Source: Acinetobacter higginsii (GTDB lineage Bacteria > Pseudomonadota > Gammaproteobacteria > Pseudomonadales > Moraxellaceae). Taken from it: a stretch of DNA of 64,000 bases. The translations under genes and the position numbers were made by a program. This document shows, one piece after another, positions 49,049 to 59,158 of the stretch. The notes under the pieces were generated by a model. It was not told the DNA's origin. It made no database searches and was given only the letters and a program-made list of their open reading frames with translations. Every line of letters begins with the position of its first letter. Position 1 is the first letter of the stretch. The stretch covers positions 124,001 through 188,000 of the forward strand of contig NZ_KB850073.1 of the NCBI RefSeq assembly GCF_000369525.1. The letters run 5' to 3'.

Positions 49049-51133
49049 TTACTCAGGTAACTTAAAGTCAGTTACCGATTCACGTAATGATTCAGCCATG
49101 TTTGCCAACTCAGAAACTGAGCGCGCTGTATCAAACGTTGCAGTTGTTGTTTGTGAAGTAATTTCCTGTACGACATTCATCGTAGTTGCAATATGGCTGG
49201 CAGATGCAGACTGAAGTTTTGCTGCATCCGAAATGCTCGCAATCAGTTTTGCCAAGTCGCCCGATACCGTTTGAATCTCATCCAGTGCAATCCCCGCATC
49301 TTTTGCCAAGTTCGCACCACGTACAACTTCCGACGTGGTTTGTTCCATCGAAATTACGGCTTCGTTGGTATCGGTTTGAATGGTTTTTACTAAGCTTTCA
49401 ATCTGCTTGGTTGCTGATGCAGAACGTTCTGCAAGACGCTGTACTTCATCGGCTACGACCGCGAAACCACGACCAGCTTCACCCGCCATCGATGCTTGGA
49501 TCGCTGCGTTTAATGCCAAGATGTTGGTTTGGTCGGCAATATCGTTAATCAACGAGACAATGTTACCAATCTCTTGAGAAGATTCACCCAAACGTTTAAT
49601 ACGTTTTGAAGTCTCTTGAATCTGTTCACGAATATGATCCATACCTTCGATCGAACGGTTTACCACTTGCGCACCATTGGTTGCAATTTGTACCGAGCGT
49701 TGTGCTACATCAGCAGATTCAGAAGCGTTGGCAGATACTTGGTCAATTGACAATGCCATTTCGTTCATCGCCGCTGATGCACCTGCAATTTCTTGCGCCT
49801 GATGTTCAGAAGCTTCTGCTAACTGGTTGGTAATGCTCTGCGTATCTTGGGTATAACGTGCAACTTCTTGCGAGGTATCGGTAATTCGAGATACAAGGTC
49901 ACGTAACTGGTCAATCGCGAAGTTAATCGAGTCGGCAATCGCCCCCGTAAAGTCTTCCGATACTGTTGCGTAAGAGCGTAAGTCACCATCCGCTAAGTCG
50001 GCGATCTCATCCAGTAAACGTAAAATCGCGTTTTGGTTACGGTCATATTCGTCTTGTAGACGCGTTACACGTTCTTTATCAGTATTACTACGTAATGCAA
50101 GTAATTGTAATGCTGAGAATACAAGTAAACCCAAAGCGCCAATCAGTACAATACCTGCAACTACATTATCCCAACCGCCTTCGGCTTTATTTGATAAATC
50201 ATTGAGCGAAGTTAAAAGTGCATCGGACTGAGAGAAAATTTGTGAAGATGCCTGACGTACACGAACAATCTGGTTGGCGTTTTGCAATACCGTTGCTGCC
50301 GCAGATTTCAATACGGCATCATAATCAGATTTAATGCTGTCTACAGATTCGCGCAATGCTGCTGAACTGATGCGGTCTACACCAAGCTCTGAGCTACCAT
50401 TTAACTGTGCATTTAAATACACGCCAAAGGTATCAATATCGGCACCAAAGTCATTCGCCGACACGTTTGAGTTGTCCGTACCGACCAATACCGAGTTGAT
50501 TGAACGTAAAATACGTTCTGCAATGAACACTTGGTTTTTGGTGATAATTACCTGACTACTTGGCATGTTTTCACGTACCATCTGATCGACCATCAAGTTA
50601 TATTCCGCCTGAATCTCAGGAATGGTTTCACTGATCGAGATGTTGGTATCGTAAAGCTGGTTAATAACTTTTTGTTGCGATGCAATCAGGTCAATATTCT
50701 TGGCAACAGTATCCCAAAGACCACTCACCTTCTTGTACTCATCAGAGCCTTTACCGTACACACTCTCAACAGTGTCTAGGTTTTCAGCAAACTGCTTCTC
50801 TGATTCAACTAGTTTTTTCATCGCTTCTGGCGTACCAGATGCAGTTGCTTCAGTTGCTTGACGCGAAATCGTTTGCGATAACAAACGCAATTCACCCAAA
50901 CTACGGGTCAACTGGTTCGAGCGCGGAACACTCACGAATAAGTAAATTAAGAGGATAACTGCAAGGGCCAAAGCAATTAAAGCACGATAGATAATCGGTT
51001 TCGATTTCTCTGTTTCACCGAATAAGCGTGAAAACTGGTCAAGTTGCGCTTTAATATTATCTAAAAACGCACCACCTTTTTTCAGCCCTGCACTATCGCC
51101 ATTGCCGTTCTTTTTTTTAAGTTTAAAGCCCAT
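49049..51133 (-). CDS. pilJ: PilJ methyl-accepting chemotaxis receptor
   Basis: The 694-residue receptor has a membrane helix near residue 48-68 and another near 330-350, a helical periplasmic sensor between them, a HAMP-like linker and the signalling hairpin with [15 protein letters not shown] and [20 protein letters not shown] at the tip. It senses pilus or surface signals and activates ChpA through PilI. It lies between pilI and chpA. The operon contains no CheR or CheB homologue, so adaptation may work differently or by genes elsewhere. Confidence 0.95.
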   Translation of the reverse strand: MGFKLKKKNGNGDSAGLKKGGAFLDNIKAQLDQFSRLFGETEKSKPIIYRALIALALAVILLIYLFVSVPRSNQLTRSLGELRLLSQTISRQATEATASGTPEAMKKLVESEKQFAENLDTVESVYGKGSDEYKKVSGLWDTVAKNIDLIASQQKVINQLYDTNISISETIPEIQAEYNLMVDQMVRENMPSSQVIITKNQVFIAERILRSINSVLVGTDNSNVSANDFGADIDTFGVYLNAQLNGSSELGVDRISSAALRESVDSIKSDYDAVLKSAAATVLQNANQIVRVRQASSQIFSQSDALLTSLNDLSNKAEGGWDNVVAGIVLIGALGLLVFSALQLLALRSNTDKERVTRLQDEYDRNQNAILRLLDEIADLADGDLRSYATVSEDFTGAIADSINFAIDQLRDLVSRITDTSQEVARYTQDTQSITNQLAEASEHQAQEIAGASAAMNEMALSIDQVSANASESADVAQRSVQIATNGAQVVNRSIEGMDHIREQIQETSKRIKRLGESSQEIGNIVSLINDIADQTNILALNAAIQASMAGEAGRGFAVVADEVQRLAERSASATKQIESLVKTIQTDTNEAVISMEQTTSEVVRGANLAKDAGIALDEIQTVSGDLAKLIASISDAAKLQSASASHIATTMNVVQEITSQTTTATFDTARSVSELANMAESLRESVTDFKLPE

Positions 51134-51179
51134 ATCAGCTTCTCCCCTGAATACGCGTTTATGTTCCGTAGCGTATAAA

Positions 51180-51716
51180 TTAGTTTATAAATTTTATTGA
51201 TGCGTTCATGTATTGTGGATTGCTGAGCAACCGACTCAATAAAAACACATGCCATTGTTGATTATGTTGGTGGAAGTGACCTTGGCAATAATCTTTCAAT
51301 TTATTATCCAGCTCATTATTTTGAGAGAAAAAACTCTTTTTATTAAAGTGTTGAATCCCCAAAACCTGATCGACGACCAACCCCACATAATGGTCTTGAT
51401 GGCTAATACAAATCACTTTTTGCGTTGGGGAAAACTGACTTCGTTGCCCTGAAATAAAATGTGTTAAATCAGAAACTGAAAGTAGTCGTCCACGAATATT
51501 GGCCAAACCACGTACCCACGCCTGAGTATTTGGTACTGGTGTATATTTCGGAGGATAAATCACCTCCGAAATTTCCCCTAAAGGCGCAACAAAATATTGC
51601 CCTAACATCTCAAATGCGATACCAGACCAACGGCTGACTTCATTTTGAGTTGAAGTGTATTGTTTATTGCCTCGCTTGGATAAACGAAGCAATTCGATAA
51701 ATCCATTTGCTGCCAT
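51180..51716 (-). CDS. pilI: PilI CheW-like coupling protein
   Basis: A 178-residue protein with the CheW fold, including [23 protein letters not shown] (the receptor and kinase binding region) and [14 protein letters not shown]. It links PilJ to ChpA. It lies 46 bp upstream of pilJ and 40 bp after pilH, within the operon. Confidence 0.93.
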   Translation of the reverse strand: MAANGFIELLRLSKRGNKQYTSTQNEVSRWSGIAFEMLGQYFVAPLGEISEVIYPPKYTPVPNTQAWVRGLANIRGRLLSVSDLTHFISGQRSQFSPTQKVICISHQDHYVGLVVDQVLGIQHFNKKSFFSQNNELDNKLKDYCQGHFHQHNQQWHVFLLSRLLSNPQYMNASIKFIN

Positions 51717-51756
51717 ACCCTATCCCGTATTGAGAAGGCTCATCTTGAGCAAAAAA

Positions 51757-52119
51757 TTAACTTAATAATTGTTTAATTACATCAATAAGCTGCTGTTCAT
51801 CAATCGGCTTAGTCAAATAATCACAAGCCCCTTGACGTTTACCCCATACACGGTCTGTCGCCTGATCTTTGGTACTCACGATTACAACAGGAATATGCTG
51901 TGTGTCTTTGCCCTTACTAATCTGGCGTGTTGCTTGAAAGCCATTCATCCCTGGCATCACCACATCCATCAATACCAAGTCAGGCAATTCTGCTTGAGCC
52001 ATAGTGACCCCGTCAGCACCATTGGTCGCTTCAATAACGTCATAACCGTGCTTCGTCAAAATTTCTCTAAAGCGAAATGTTTCAGTAGGTGAATCATCTA
52101 CAATAAGTATACGAGCCAT
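51757..52119 (-). CDS. pilH: PilH response regulator
   Basis: A 120-residue single-domain receiver. Asp52 lies in LVLMDVVMPGMNG, and the conserved acidic pair (VDDS near residue 8), Thr and Lys (YLTKPID) are present. In the related Pseudomonas system PilH counteracts pilus extension signals or acts as a phosphate sink. No DNA-binding domain. Confidence 0.94.
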   Translation of the reverse strand: MARILIVDDSPTETFRFREILTKHGYDVIEATNGADGVTMAQAELPDLVLMDVVMPGMNGFQATRQISKGKDTQHIPVVIVSTKDQATDRVWGKRQGACDYLTKPIDEQQLIDVIKQLLS

Positions 52120-52139
52120 TTTTTCCTCAATCTTAAATT

Positions 52140-52523
52140 TTATGCGCTAACGTGGTTGCGAATCGCATTTAACAATTCATCTTTACTGAATGGCTTGGTT
52201 AAATATTCATCCGACCCCACAACACGCCCTTTCGCTTGATCAAACAAACCGTCTTTGCTTGACAACATAATTACTGGAATATTTTGATAATTTAGAGAGT
52301 TTTTGATTAATGCACAGGTTTGATAACCGTCTAAACGAGGCATCATAATGTCTACAAAAACGATATCTGGATTGGCTTCTGCAATTTTTGACAATGCTTC
52401 AAAGCCATCAACCGCAGTGATCACTTCACAACCTTCACGTTGTAATAAGGTCTCAGCTGTACGGCGAATCGTTTTTGAATCGTCAATTACCATCACCTTT
52501 AAATTTTGAAATTTATCGTCCAT
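52140..52523 (-). CDS. pilG: PilG response regulator
   Basis: A 127-residue single-domain receiver, first in the operon. Asp58 sits in IVFVDIMMPRLDG, with the acidic VIDDS near residue 14 and Lys in YLTKPF. PilG promotes pilus activity and cAMP signalling in Pseudomonas. It is 20 bp upstream of pilH. Confidence 0.94.
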   Translation of the reverse strand: MDDKFQNLKVMVIDDSKTIRRTAETLLQREGCEVITAVDGFEALSKIAEANPDIVFVDIMMPRLDGYQTCALIKNSLNYQNIPVIMLSSKDGLFDQAKGRVVGSDEYLTKPFSKDELLNAIRNHVSA

Positions 52524-52802
52524 TTATTGTCCTGCCCCAATACTCAATACAAACTATGGTTGGTTTAATTTGTTTTATACAGATTAGTTGATATTTTTAA
52601 CATATCTTTACTTGCATTATCAATGAAGTTTTTTGAACCAACCTATCAGTTTCGCTTAACAATCACAAACAGTTCACACTTTTGATTAAATTCCTAATTT
52701 TTTTGCTGAATAACTATTTTTAAATGTCTAAATTAGCACTAATATACAACTGATTATTATTTAAAAATAAGTGATTTAATTAACTTTTTTACGGGGAATG
52801 TA
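52524..52802. other. AT-rich regulatory gap upstream of pilG
   Basis: This 279-bp region separates divergent pilG and the DUF4124 gene. It is very AT-rich with no ORF of note and no clear hairpin. It must hold the chp operon promoter, but no confident hexamer pair was identified. Confidence 0.45.
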
Positions 52803-53456
52803 ATGACTGGTTCGTTAAAGTGCGGTTTCCGCATTCGTCACTTTACAACGATTACTCGTAGTTACATTTGTTGTTTTTTTCTATTGCTATTTGTCAACAG
52901 TTCCACTTTTGCAGCAACTGAACAGGTTAAACCTGTTTGGTATCGTTATTATGACAAAAATGGTGTTGCCAATGTCAGTACCTCAGTCACGCCAGAACAC
53001 ATCCGACATGGTTATGAAGCACTCGATCGTAATATGCAAGTGATCAAACGTAATCGTGCTTATAATGCCGCTGCCGATGTTCAGCAATCAGCCCAACGTG
53101 AGTCTCTCGCACGCCGTCGTGAACAGGATTTAAGGCTCAAACGCGCCTATGGCAGTCCACAAATCGCAGCAACAAAACGCGATCAAATTTTAGCAAACCT
53201 CAAAAAACAGCTGAATTATCAGCAAGAACAGTTACAGCAATTACAAAAGGATAAGATTGGTTTCAAACGCCAAGAAATGGAATATCACCGCAAAGGTGAA
53301 ATGCTACCTGCCCAGCTTAAAAGCAATCTAGAAAATAATGCTCAAAATATTGAAAACGTCAAAAAAACCGTTGAAAGCTTACGCAATGCCTATCACAAGA
53401 CTGAAGTAGAATATAGCGACATTATCAATCGCTTAAATGCACTCGGCTCGACTTAA
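52803..53456 (+). CDS. Exported DUF4124-type protein with coiled coil
   Basis: A 217-residue protein. The N-terminus is a long basic then hydrophobic leader ending in TFAAT. The segment YRYYDKNGVANVSTSVTPEHIRHGYEALD (residues 47-75) is a DUF4124 domain, and the C-terminal half is a charged coiled coil (about residues 120-210). It is probably periplasmic; the function is unknown. It may share a transcription region with proS but has its own promoter region upstream. Confidence 0.8.
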   Translation: MTGSLKCGFRIRHFTTITRSYICCFFLLLFVNSSTFAATEQVKPVWYRYYDKNGVANVSTSVTPEHIRHGYEALDRNMQVIKRNRAYNAAADVQQSAQRESLARRREQDLRLKRAYGSPQIAATKRDQILANLKKQLNYQQEQLQQLQKDKIGFKRQEMEYHRKGEMLPAQLKSNLENNAQNIENVKKTVESLRNAYHKTEVEYSDIINRLNALGST

Positions 53457-53533
53457 GCTCAAAATCTTGTATAAATCCCTCCCCCTCAATATTAATTTTT
53501 AAACAATTTCAATATTTAAACATATGCCAGTGC

Positions 53534-53545
53534 TATATACTGCGC
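53534..53545 (+). promoter_or_regulatory. Candidate extended -10 with GC discriminator upstream of proS
   Basis: TATATACTGCGC lies about 108 bp before the proS ATG. The same 12-mer occurs at 2302-2313 upstream of the WS/DGAT gene. TATACT could act as a -10 box with a GC-rich discriminator, but no good -35 is visible. Confidence 0.4.
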
Positions 53546-53652
53546 GAAATTGAATGTTTCATGTCATAATGCCCATTGCTCAAAACTGAGCACATTATTT
53601 TTGCTCATTTTATAGCACTTTTTAAATAACACTTAACTTTAGGACAGTTTCC

Positions 53653-55368
53653 ATGCGCGCAAGCCGCTTTTTATTTGCAACGTTAAGAGAAACCCCAAAT
53701 GATGCTGAAGTGATTTCACACCAGCTCATGTTACGTGCGGGGATGATTCGTAAACTCGCTTCTGGCTTATACTCTTGGTTGCCCATGGGAACGCGCGTTT
53801 TAAAGAAAGTGGATGCGATTGTTCGCGAAGAAATGAACCGTTCAGGCGCATTGGAAGTGTTCATGCCGGTTACACAACCTGCTGCGCTTTGGGAAGAATC
53901 TGGTCGTTTCGAACAATACGGCCCAGAGTTATTACGCTTTAAAGATCGTCATGACAATCCTTTCGTACTGGGTCCAACTCACGAAGAAGTGATTACCGAC
54001 TTAGCCCGTAACGAGCTGAAAAGCTATAAGCAACTGCCATTGAATTTTTATCAAATTCAAACCAAATTTCGTGACGAAATTCGTCCACGTTTTGGTGTGA
54101 TGCGCTCGCGTGAATTTATCATGAAAGATGCTTATTCTTTCCATGCTGACCAAGCATCATTACAAGAAACCTATGATGTTATGTACGACACCTATAGCCG
54201 TATCTTTACCCGTCTAGGTTTGGACTTCCGTCCAGTACAAGCAGATACAGGTTCAATTGGTGGTTCTGCATCGCATGAATTCCATGTACTTGCATCAAGT
54301 GGTGAAGATGACATCGCTTTCTCGACAGAGTCTGACTTTGCCGCAAACGTTGAAATGGCAGAAGCGCTTTTAGTTGGTGAACGTGCTGCAGCAACTCAAG
54401 CATTAACCTTAGTTGATACACCAAATCAAAAAACCATTGCTGATGTTTGCCAGTTCTTAAATGCTGATGCCAAACAGTCTGTTAAAGCATTGCTGGTACA
54501 AGGTCCAACTGACGACAAAGGCAATACACCAGTTGTTGCATTGTTCCTTCGTGGCGACCATGAACTCAATGATATTAAAGCTGAAAAGCATCCATTGATT
54601 GCTGCACCTTTAGCTTTTGCAACTGAAGAACAATTGCAACAACACGGCCTAACAGCTGGTTTCTGCGGTCCTCAAGGTCTGCTTGAAAAAGGCTTAACTG
54701 TGATTGTGGATCGTGCTGCATCGGTATTGTCTGACTTTGTAGCGGGTGCAAATGAAGTCGACAAACATGCAACGGGTGTAAACTGGGACCGCGATGCGAG
54801 ATTCACGGAAGTGTTTGACCTACGTAATGTAGTTGAAGGTGACCCTTCTCCAGATGGTAAAGGGACAATCCAAATTAGACGTGGTATTGAAGTTGGTCAT
54901 ATTTTCCAACTCGGTACAAAGTATTCTGAAGCTTTGGGCTGTAAAGTCTTAGGTGAAGATGGCAAACCATTTACCGTCACCATGGGTTGTTACGGAATTG
55001 GTGTAACACGTGTTGTCGCTGCTGCGATCGAACAAAACTTCGATGATAAAGGTATTATTTGGCCACAAGCGATTGCACCTTTTGAAGTTGCAATTGTGCC
55101 AATGAATGCACATAAATCACCACGTACGCTTGAAGCAGCTGAAGCGCTCTATGCTGAATTACAAGCACAAGGCTATGACGTATTATTAGATGATCGTAAC
55201 GAACGCCCAGGCGTGAAATTCTCTGATCTTGAGTTGATGGGTATTCCACACCGTATCGTGATCGGTGAGAAAGGTTTGGATGCAGGTACTTTTGAATATA
55301 AAGGCCGTCGTGATGCTGAAGCGACTAACCTTAATAAAGAAGAATTATTAGCAAAACTTGTTCGCTAA
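53653..55368 (+). CDS. proS: Prolyl-tRNA synthetase
   Basis: The 571-residue class II synthetase has bacterial-type length and structure. Motif 1 to 3 features are visible ([64 protein letters not shown]), with an inserted editing domain (about residues 230-390) that removes Ala-tRNA(Pro), and a C-terminal anticodon-binding domain. AGGAC lies upstream of the ATG. It is monocistronic. Confidence 0.97.
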   Translation: MRASRFLFATLRETPNDAEVISHQLMLRAGMIRKLASGLYSWLPMGTRVLKKVDAIVREEMNRSGALEVFMPVTQPAALWEESGRFEQYGPELLRFKDRHDNPFVLGPTHEEVITDLARNELKSYKQLPLNFYQIQTKFRDEIRPRFGVMRSREFIMKDAYSFHADQASLQETYDVMYDTYSRIFTRLGLDFRPVQADTGSIGGSASHEFHVLASSGEDDIAFSTESDFAANVEMAEALLVGERAAATQALTLVDTPNQKTIADVCQFLNADAKQSVKALLVQGPTDDKGNTPVVALFLRGDHELNDIKAEKHPLIAAPLAFATEEQLQQHGLTAGFCGPQGLLEKGLTVIVDRAASVLSDFVAGANEVDKHATGVNWDRDARFTEVFDLRNVVEGDPSPDGKGTIQIRRGIEVGHIFQLGTKYSEALGCKVLGEDGKPFTVTMGCYGIGVTRVVAAAIEQNFDDKGIIWPQAIAPFEVAIVPMNAHKSPRTLEAAEALYAELQAQGYDVLLDDRNERPGVKFSDLELMGIPHRIVIGEKGLDAGTFEYKGRRDAEATNLNKEELLAKLVR

Positions 55369-55384
55369 TCTCAACTCTATCTGT

Positions 55385-55415
55385 AAAAAAGCCGTTTCAT
55401 TGAAACGGCTTTTTT
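55385..55415. terminator. Bidirectional terminator of proS
   Basis: AAAAAAGCCGTTTCA / TGAAACGGCTTTTTT is an almost gap-free stem ending in a T run; it lies between converging proS and the YegP-like gene. Confidence 0.92.
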
Positions 55416-55424
55416 ATTACTGAT

Positions 55425-55760
55425 TTAAACAGTTAAATCTTTAATGGTTTCTGATGGTCCATTATTTTTAACAGACTCAATGCCTTTATCACGCGATTGT
55501 TCATTTGAATACAGTTGACTGGTACCAATCACCTGATGGTTAGCAGCTTTTAAATTAAAATAAGGTTTATCATTCTTAGACGTTAATCGCTCATAACGTG
55601 CATCATCTGGACTATTTTTTTGTACAGATGCAATTCCATTCTGCGCAGCTGCTTTGGTTTTATATAATTCACTATTTAAAATTGGCTCACCATTTCCTGC
55701 TTTTAATACAAAACGATATTGCCCATCACTCGCTTGACTTACTTCGAACCATCCTGCCAT
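55425..55760 (-). CDS. YegP-like DUF1508 protein
   Basis: A 111-residue protein built from two similar halves (FEVSQASDGQYRFVLKAGNGEPIL and YERLTSKNDKPYFNLKAANHQVI, each followed by YKTKAAAQNGIASVQ or YSNEQSRDKGIESV), which is the tandem DUF1508 pattern. Function unknown; relatives are small soluble stress-associated proteins. A single-gene unit. Confidence 0.9.
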   Translation of the reverse strand: MAGWFEVSQASDGQYRFVLKAGNGEPILNSELYKTKAAAQNGIASVQKNSPDDARYERLTSKNDKPYFNLKAANHQVIGTSQLYSNEQSRDKGIESVKNNGPSETIKDLTV

Positions 55761-55907
55761 AAGGACCTCTATTTTTGGAGTTAGTACTGATTGTTATCTC
55801 ATCCAATATAGATCAGCTCTCATCGTTTAAGAAGATTGTTTTTTGTTCACTTTTGGTAATTTGTATCAGGTAGAAAAAGGAGCATTTTCATGCTCCTAAA
55901 TAAGAAT

Positions 55908-56252
55908 TTAAACTTTCTTCACAAACTCAGATTTTAATTTCATGGCACCCACACCATCAATTTTACAATCAATGTTATGACCATCGCTTGCATCAGGCAC
56001 CAAACGAATACTTTTTACCTTCGTTCCCACTTTAACGACAGATGATGAACCTTTAATTTTTAAATCTTTAACAACCGTAACGCTATCACCATCAGCCAAT
56101 ACATTACCGTTGGCATCTTTAATAATGTCTTGCAATTCTGAAGCAGATGCTTCCCCCTCCTTCCATTCATGTGAACATTCAGGACAAATCAATAAGTCGC
56201 CATCTTGGTAAGTGTATTCTGATTGGCATTGTGGGCAATGTGGAAAAGACAT
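55908..56252 (-). CDS. yjdM: YjdM (PhnA-type) zinc-ribbon protein
   Basis: A 114-residue protein. The N-terminal zinc ribbon has [25 protein letters not shown] (two CxxC pairs), and the C-terminal domain has [20 protein letters not shown]. Length and domains match E. coli YjdM, formerly called PhnA but not a phosphonoacetate hydrolase. Function remains uncertain. Confidence 0.92.
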   Translation of the reverse strand: MSFPHCPQCQSEYTYQDGDLLICPECSHEWKEGEASASELQDIIKDANGNVLADGDSVTVVKDLKIKGSSSVVKVGTKVKSIRLVPDASDGHNIDCKIDGVGAMKLKSEFVKKV

Positions 56253-56303
56253 AAAAGAAACTCAAAACGACTATTATGATGGATAGACACAGTTTTTCAA
56301 AAT

Positions 56304-56660
56304 TTAGGCTTGAATCGCTTTGCCAAGTAAATAATTTTTAAGTACCAAAGCATGATTCAGCTCAGGATCTTTTGCTGCATAAATTAGCGTCAACTGCTGT
56401 TGCTCTGCCATTTCTCGGAGCTGGTGCACATAAGGATTATCTTTAAGCTCTTGATAATACCCTTCTTGAAAGCTGAGCCAGTGCTCAGCCTTATGACAAA
56501 AGGCCTGCCGCAATTCTGTAGTAGGTGCAATTTCCTTGAGCCAAACATCCAAATGCGCACGCTCTTTAGAAATTCCTCTTGGCCACAAACGGTCAACCAG
56601 TACACGCTGCCCATCGGTTGGTTCTACAGGATCATAAATACGTTTGATCTCGATTTGCAC
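56304..56660 (-). CDS. DUF488 (YeaO-like) protein
   Basis: A 118-residue protein. The GTG at 56660 has GGAG six bases upstream and gives (M)QIEIKRIYDPVEPTDGQRVLVDRLWPRGISKE, matching the YeaO/DUF488 family start; a GTG at 56675 is the alternative. The RVLVDRLWPRG motif is diagnostic. Function is unknown. It is followed or preceded closely by other small conserved genes on the same strand. Confidence 0.88.
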   Translation of the reverse strand: MQIEIKRIYDPVEPTDGQRVLVDRLWPRGISKERAHLDVWLKEIAPTTELRQAFCHKAEHWLSFQEGYYQELKDNPYVHQLREMAEQQQLTLIYAAKDPELNHALVLKNYLLGKAIQA

Positions 56661-56684
56661 ATGACTCTCCAGCACCTTATCCGT

Positions 56685-57023
56685 TCAACTTTCCATTGAA
56701 ATATCTATGACCTGCCCTTTGGAGTCAAAGCTCACACAAATCACATAGTTGGTGATTTCGTCTGGCAAGGTAAAATCCAGCATATCATAACTGTCTAAGT
56801 CCTCATCTTCCCACTGATGGGCAAGCACCAAAAACTCTAACACCTGTATAGGTGATGGCGTTGAAGTTGCAAAGTGCTTTTTCCAATATGCTGGCTCCAC
56901 TTCCTCCAGATGGTGTTGAATAAACAATTCCACACTATCTTCGGCTTGTTGATTTTCCAAAGCTTCCCGCATGGCGATACGCGCAAGTTGTTCACGGCGT
57001 TCAACAATCGCTTGTTCTGACAT
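56685..57023 (-). CDS. Small acidic protein, possibly DUF2004
   Basis: A 112-residue soluble protein starting MSEQAIVERREQLARIAM, with GGGGGA just upstream of the ATG at 57023. The C-terminal YDMLDFTLPDEITNYVICVSF resembles the tail of DUF2004 proteins. It lies 24 bp upstream of the DUF488 gene and is probably cotranscribed. No function is known. Confidence 0.65.
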   Translation of the reverse strand: MSEQAIVERREQLARIAMREALENQQAEDSVELFIQHHLEEVEPAYWKKHFATSTPSPIQVLEFLVLAHQWEDEDLDSYDMLDFTLPDEITNYVICVSFDSKGQVIDISMES

Positions 57024-57081
57024 AGCATCCCCCAATGTAATGATCATCAAAACTCTGTATTTAAGATTTAAACTGTTTTTC

Positions 57082-57528
57082 TTATTGATCTGGTATGTCT
57101 GCTTGCACCAATAAGCTCAATAAATAAAGTGATTCTTGCCACCCCAGATAACATGCCTCTACAGGAATCACATCCGGGATTCCCTCTTGTGTAATCTGTA
57201 TTTCTGTGCCGACAAGCACTTGCTTCAATTGAATTGTGACTTGAATGTCACCCGGTAAATTCGGATCGTCAAAGCGATCGGTATAACGCAGAAGCTCATT
57301 GGACACCAGTTCAACATAGGTTCCACCAAAGGAATGCGAGCTCCCCGTTGAAAAATTGGTAAATGACATTTTATAAGTTCCACCTTGTTGTGGATCTAAA
57401 TGATGAACTTTTGCGGTAAATCCATGCGGAGGCAGCCATTTAACCAATGCATCAGGATCAAGAAATGCGTTATACACACGTGCAGGTGGCGCATTAAATA
57501 CGCGATGTAATCGAACTGTGCCTGTCAT
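57082..57528 (-). CDS. SRPBCC/AHSA1-type ligand-binding protein
   Basis: A 148-residue protein with the START-like fold pattern of the AHSA1 branch: VRLHRVFNAPPARVYNAFLDPDALVKWLPP at the N-terminus and SNELLRYTDRFDDPN, QVTIQLKQVLVGTEIQITQEGIP further on. Such proteins bind hydrophobic ligands or act in stress; the partner is unknown. It is upstream of and in line with the next two small genes. Confidence 0.85.
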   Translation of the reverse strand: MTGTVRLHRVFNAPPARVYNAFLDPDALVKWLPPHGFTAKVHHLDPQQGGTYKMSFTNFSTGSSHSFGGTYVELVSNELLRYTDRFDDPNLPGDIQVTIQLKQVLVGTEIQITQEGIPDVIPVEACYLGWQESLYLLSLLVQADIPDQ

Positions 57529-57716
57529 TATTATTCTCCAATATCACTATTATTCTGTTGGATCGATTCATCATAGCGATTTATTGTACAAAAGCTATGC
57601 CTTCAATCGCTCATTTGAGCACGAATATCGAGAATCTCAAGCTGCTTTTTTGTGAAAAATGGCGCAAAATAACAATCCATCTTTTAGTGTTCAGAACGCA
57701 GATTTAGGATTGATCT

Positions 57717-58439
57717 ATGAGTCAGCTTGGTTTTACTGCTTTTAGTTTAAATGGTGTCGATGCACAAAAATTTTTACAAGGTCAAGTGACGGTTCATGTA
57801 GAACGCTTGCCTGAAAATGAAAGTCGCTATACTGCTATTTGTGATTTAAAAGGACGTATTCATTTTGGTTTATGGATTAAAAGATTAAATCCAGAAAGTT
57901 TTGAACTTGTGACTACTCAAGATCAGGCAGAAGAATTTTCTAAGCATATTAAAAAGTTTGGTGCCTTTTCTAAAATGAAGTTAGAAGAAGTTGGAACAGT
58001 TTATCCAACTGTTGTCGGTACACAAACCGAGTTTTCTACAACAATGACAGATATCGATACTTGGCAAGTTCAGGCAATTCAGTCTGGACAGGCTTGGATT
58101 ACCCAAACAACGGAACATTTGTTCCAACCTCAAGAATTACGTTTACATCAACGTGATGGCGTGCATTTTGATAAAGGCTGTTACCTTGGTCAGGAAATCG
58201 TGGCACGTCTTTGGTTTAAAGCTAAACCAAAACACTGGCTTCATTTAATCCAAGCCAAAGGTGATCTTCCTGCCTCTGCAACTCAACTCAATAAAGATGT
58301 TGAAGTGGTGAATAGTATTGCGTTTGAAGAAGGCTATTTAGCACTGGTGATTGCCAAACCCGTTGCTTTAGAAGAACTCGGCGTAATCGTTTTAGATTTA
58401 CCAGAAACGCTTAATGGTGATGTAGCAAGACCAAGCTAA
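57717..58439 (+). CDS. ygfZ: YgfZ, folate-dependent Fe-S cluster maintenance protein
   Basis: A 240-residue protein. The diagnostic KGCYLGQEIVAR motif, with Cys155, is present, and the N-terminal half has the GcvT-like fold. YgfZ uses tetrahydrofolate to help repair or assemble certain iron-sulfur proteins such as MiaB. Length is a little short relative to E. coli (about 326), as in other Acinetobacter. Monocistronic. Confidence 0.9.
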   Translation: MSQLGFTAFSLNGVDAQKFLQGQVTVHVERLPENESRYTAICDLKGRIHFGLWIKRLNPESFELVTTQDQAEEFSKHIKKFGAFSKMKLEEVGTVYPTVVGTQTEFSTTMTDIDTWQVQAIQSGQAWITQTTEHLFQPQELRLHQRDGVHFDKGCYLGQEIVARLWFKAKPKHWLHLIQAKGDLPASATQLNKDVEVVNSIAFEEGYLALVIAKPVALEELGVIVLDLPETLNGDVARPS

Positions 58440-58472
58440 ATACTTGTAAAAATCAGGCTTTGATTTTATATT

Positions 58473-58523
58473 GAAAACTCATGTGTTATCGCGGCTGCTG
58501 AACCCGATCAACTCATGAGTTTT
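58473..58523 (+). terminator. Long imperfect hairpin after ygfZ
   Basis: AAAACTCATG / CATGAGTTTT close a 30-base interior that can extend the stem (GTT/AAC and ATCG/CGAT) and is followed by TTTTTT. It is probably the ygfZ terminator, though it sits only 6 bp before the next candidate ATG. Confidence 0.65.
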
Positions 58524-58528
58524 TTAAT

Positions 58529-58759
58529 ATGGATGATGTAGCACAACAACGTAATCGAGCGTGGCGGCGTAAACAAAAATTTCTATTTCGTGGTCGAGAC
58601 TGTAGGCATAATTCTCTCTGTTGGAAACCTCCCAAACAATGGAAATATCTGTATACACGACAAGATAAACTTGCACGTGCCAAGCAATTAAGAATTGAAT
58701 ATCCTCGAATTTCCAAAGCAAAATATTTACGTGAAGCTCATTTCAACTCTTGGATTTAA
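58529..58759 (+). CDS. Small basic protein, uncertain
   Basis: A 76-residue protein, strongly basic with five Trp, two Cys and a Lys/Arg-rich C-terminal half (KLARAKQLRIEYPRISKAKYLRE). No ribosome-binding site is seen, and the ATG lies 6 bp after the probable ygfZ terminator. The stop is followed within about 5 bp by the conserved start of the phosphatase gene, suggesting a coupled pair. No family is recognised. It may be an over-called frame. Confidence 0.45.
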   Translation: MDDVAQQRNRAWRRKQKFLFRGRDCRHNSLCWKPPKQWKYLYTRQDKLARAKQLRIEYPRISKAKYLREAHFNSWI

Positions 58760-59084
58760 CATACTGAACACTCTTTTCATTTGCAGTCGCAATCAATGGC
58801 GCAGTCCTACAGCCGAACGTATTTTCGCTCAAGGGTATGGCTTACATACCCGTTCAGCAGGGACTAGCCGTCACGCCAAACATACTCTCTCTTTAAAGGA
58901 TATTGCTTGGGCTGAACAAATTTTTGTAATGGAGTCTCGACACAAGCAACAGATCAAACAACAGTTTTCCAAACAGCTCCTGCATAAGCAAGTGTTCGTG
59001 CTCGATATTCCCGATGACTATCACTATATGGATGCTGAGTTAATCGAATTGCTGCAATTGGCAATGCAGCCTTATTTGAAATAA
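58695..59084 (+). CDS. Low-molecular-weight protein tyrosine phosphatase family
   Basis: The product is up to 129 residues long. The P-loop FICSRNQWRSPTAERIF has the CX5R motif (Cys30-Arg36 in this numbering) at the very start of the conserved part. The later PDDYHYMDAEL segment may supply the general acid Asp. Typical members are about 110 residues and begin just before the P-loop, but there is no ATG there: only CTG at 58764 or TTG at 58695 are possible starts. Its real start may therefore be unusual. It may dephosphorylate envelope tyrosine kinases or act as an arsenate-like reductase. Confidence 0.75.
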   Translation: MNILEFPKQNIYVKLISTLGFNILNTLFICSRNQWRSPTAERIFAQGYGLHTRSAGTSRHAKHTLSLKDIAWAEQIFVMESRHKQQIKQQFSKQLLHKQVFVLDIPDDYHYMDAELIELLQLAMQPYLK

Positions 59085-59158
59085 AGTTTAACGATCATTC
59101 TTGTCGAGAATCGAAATGAAGGTTATTGTTCACCTATTCTCAATACAACCGATTTCTC

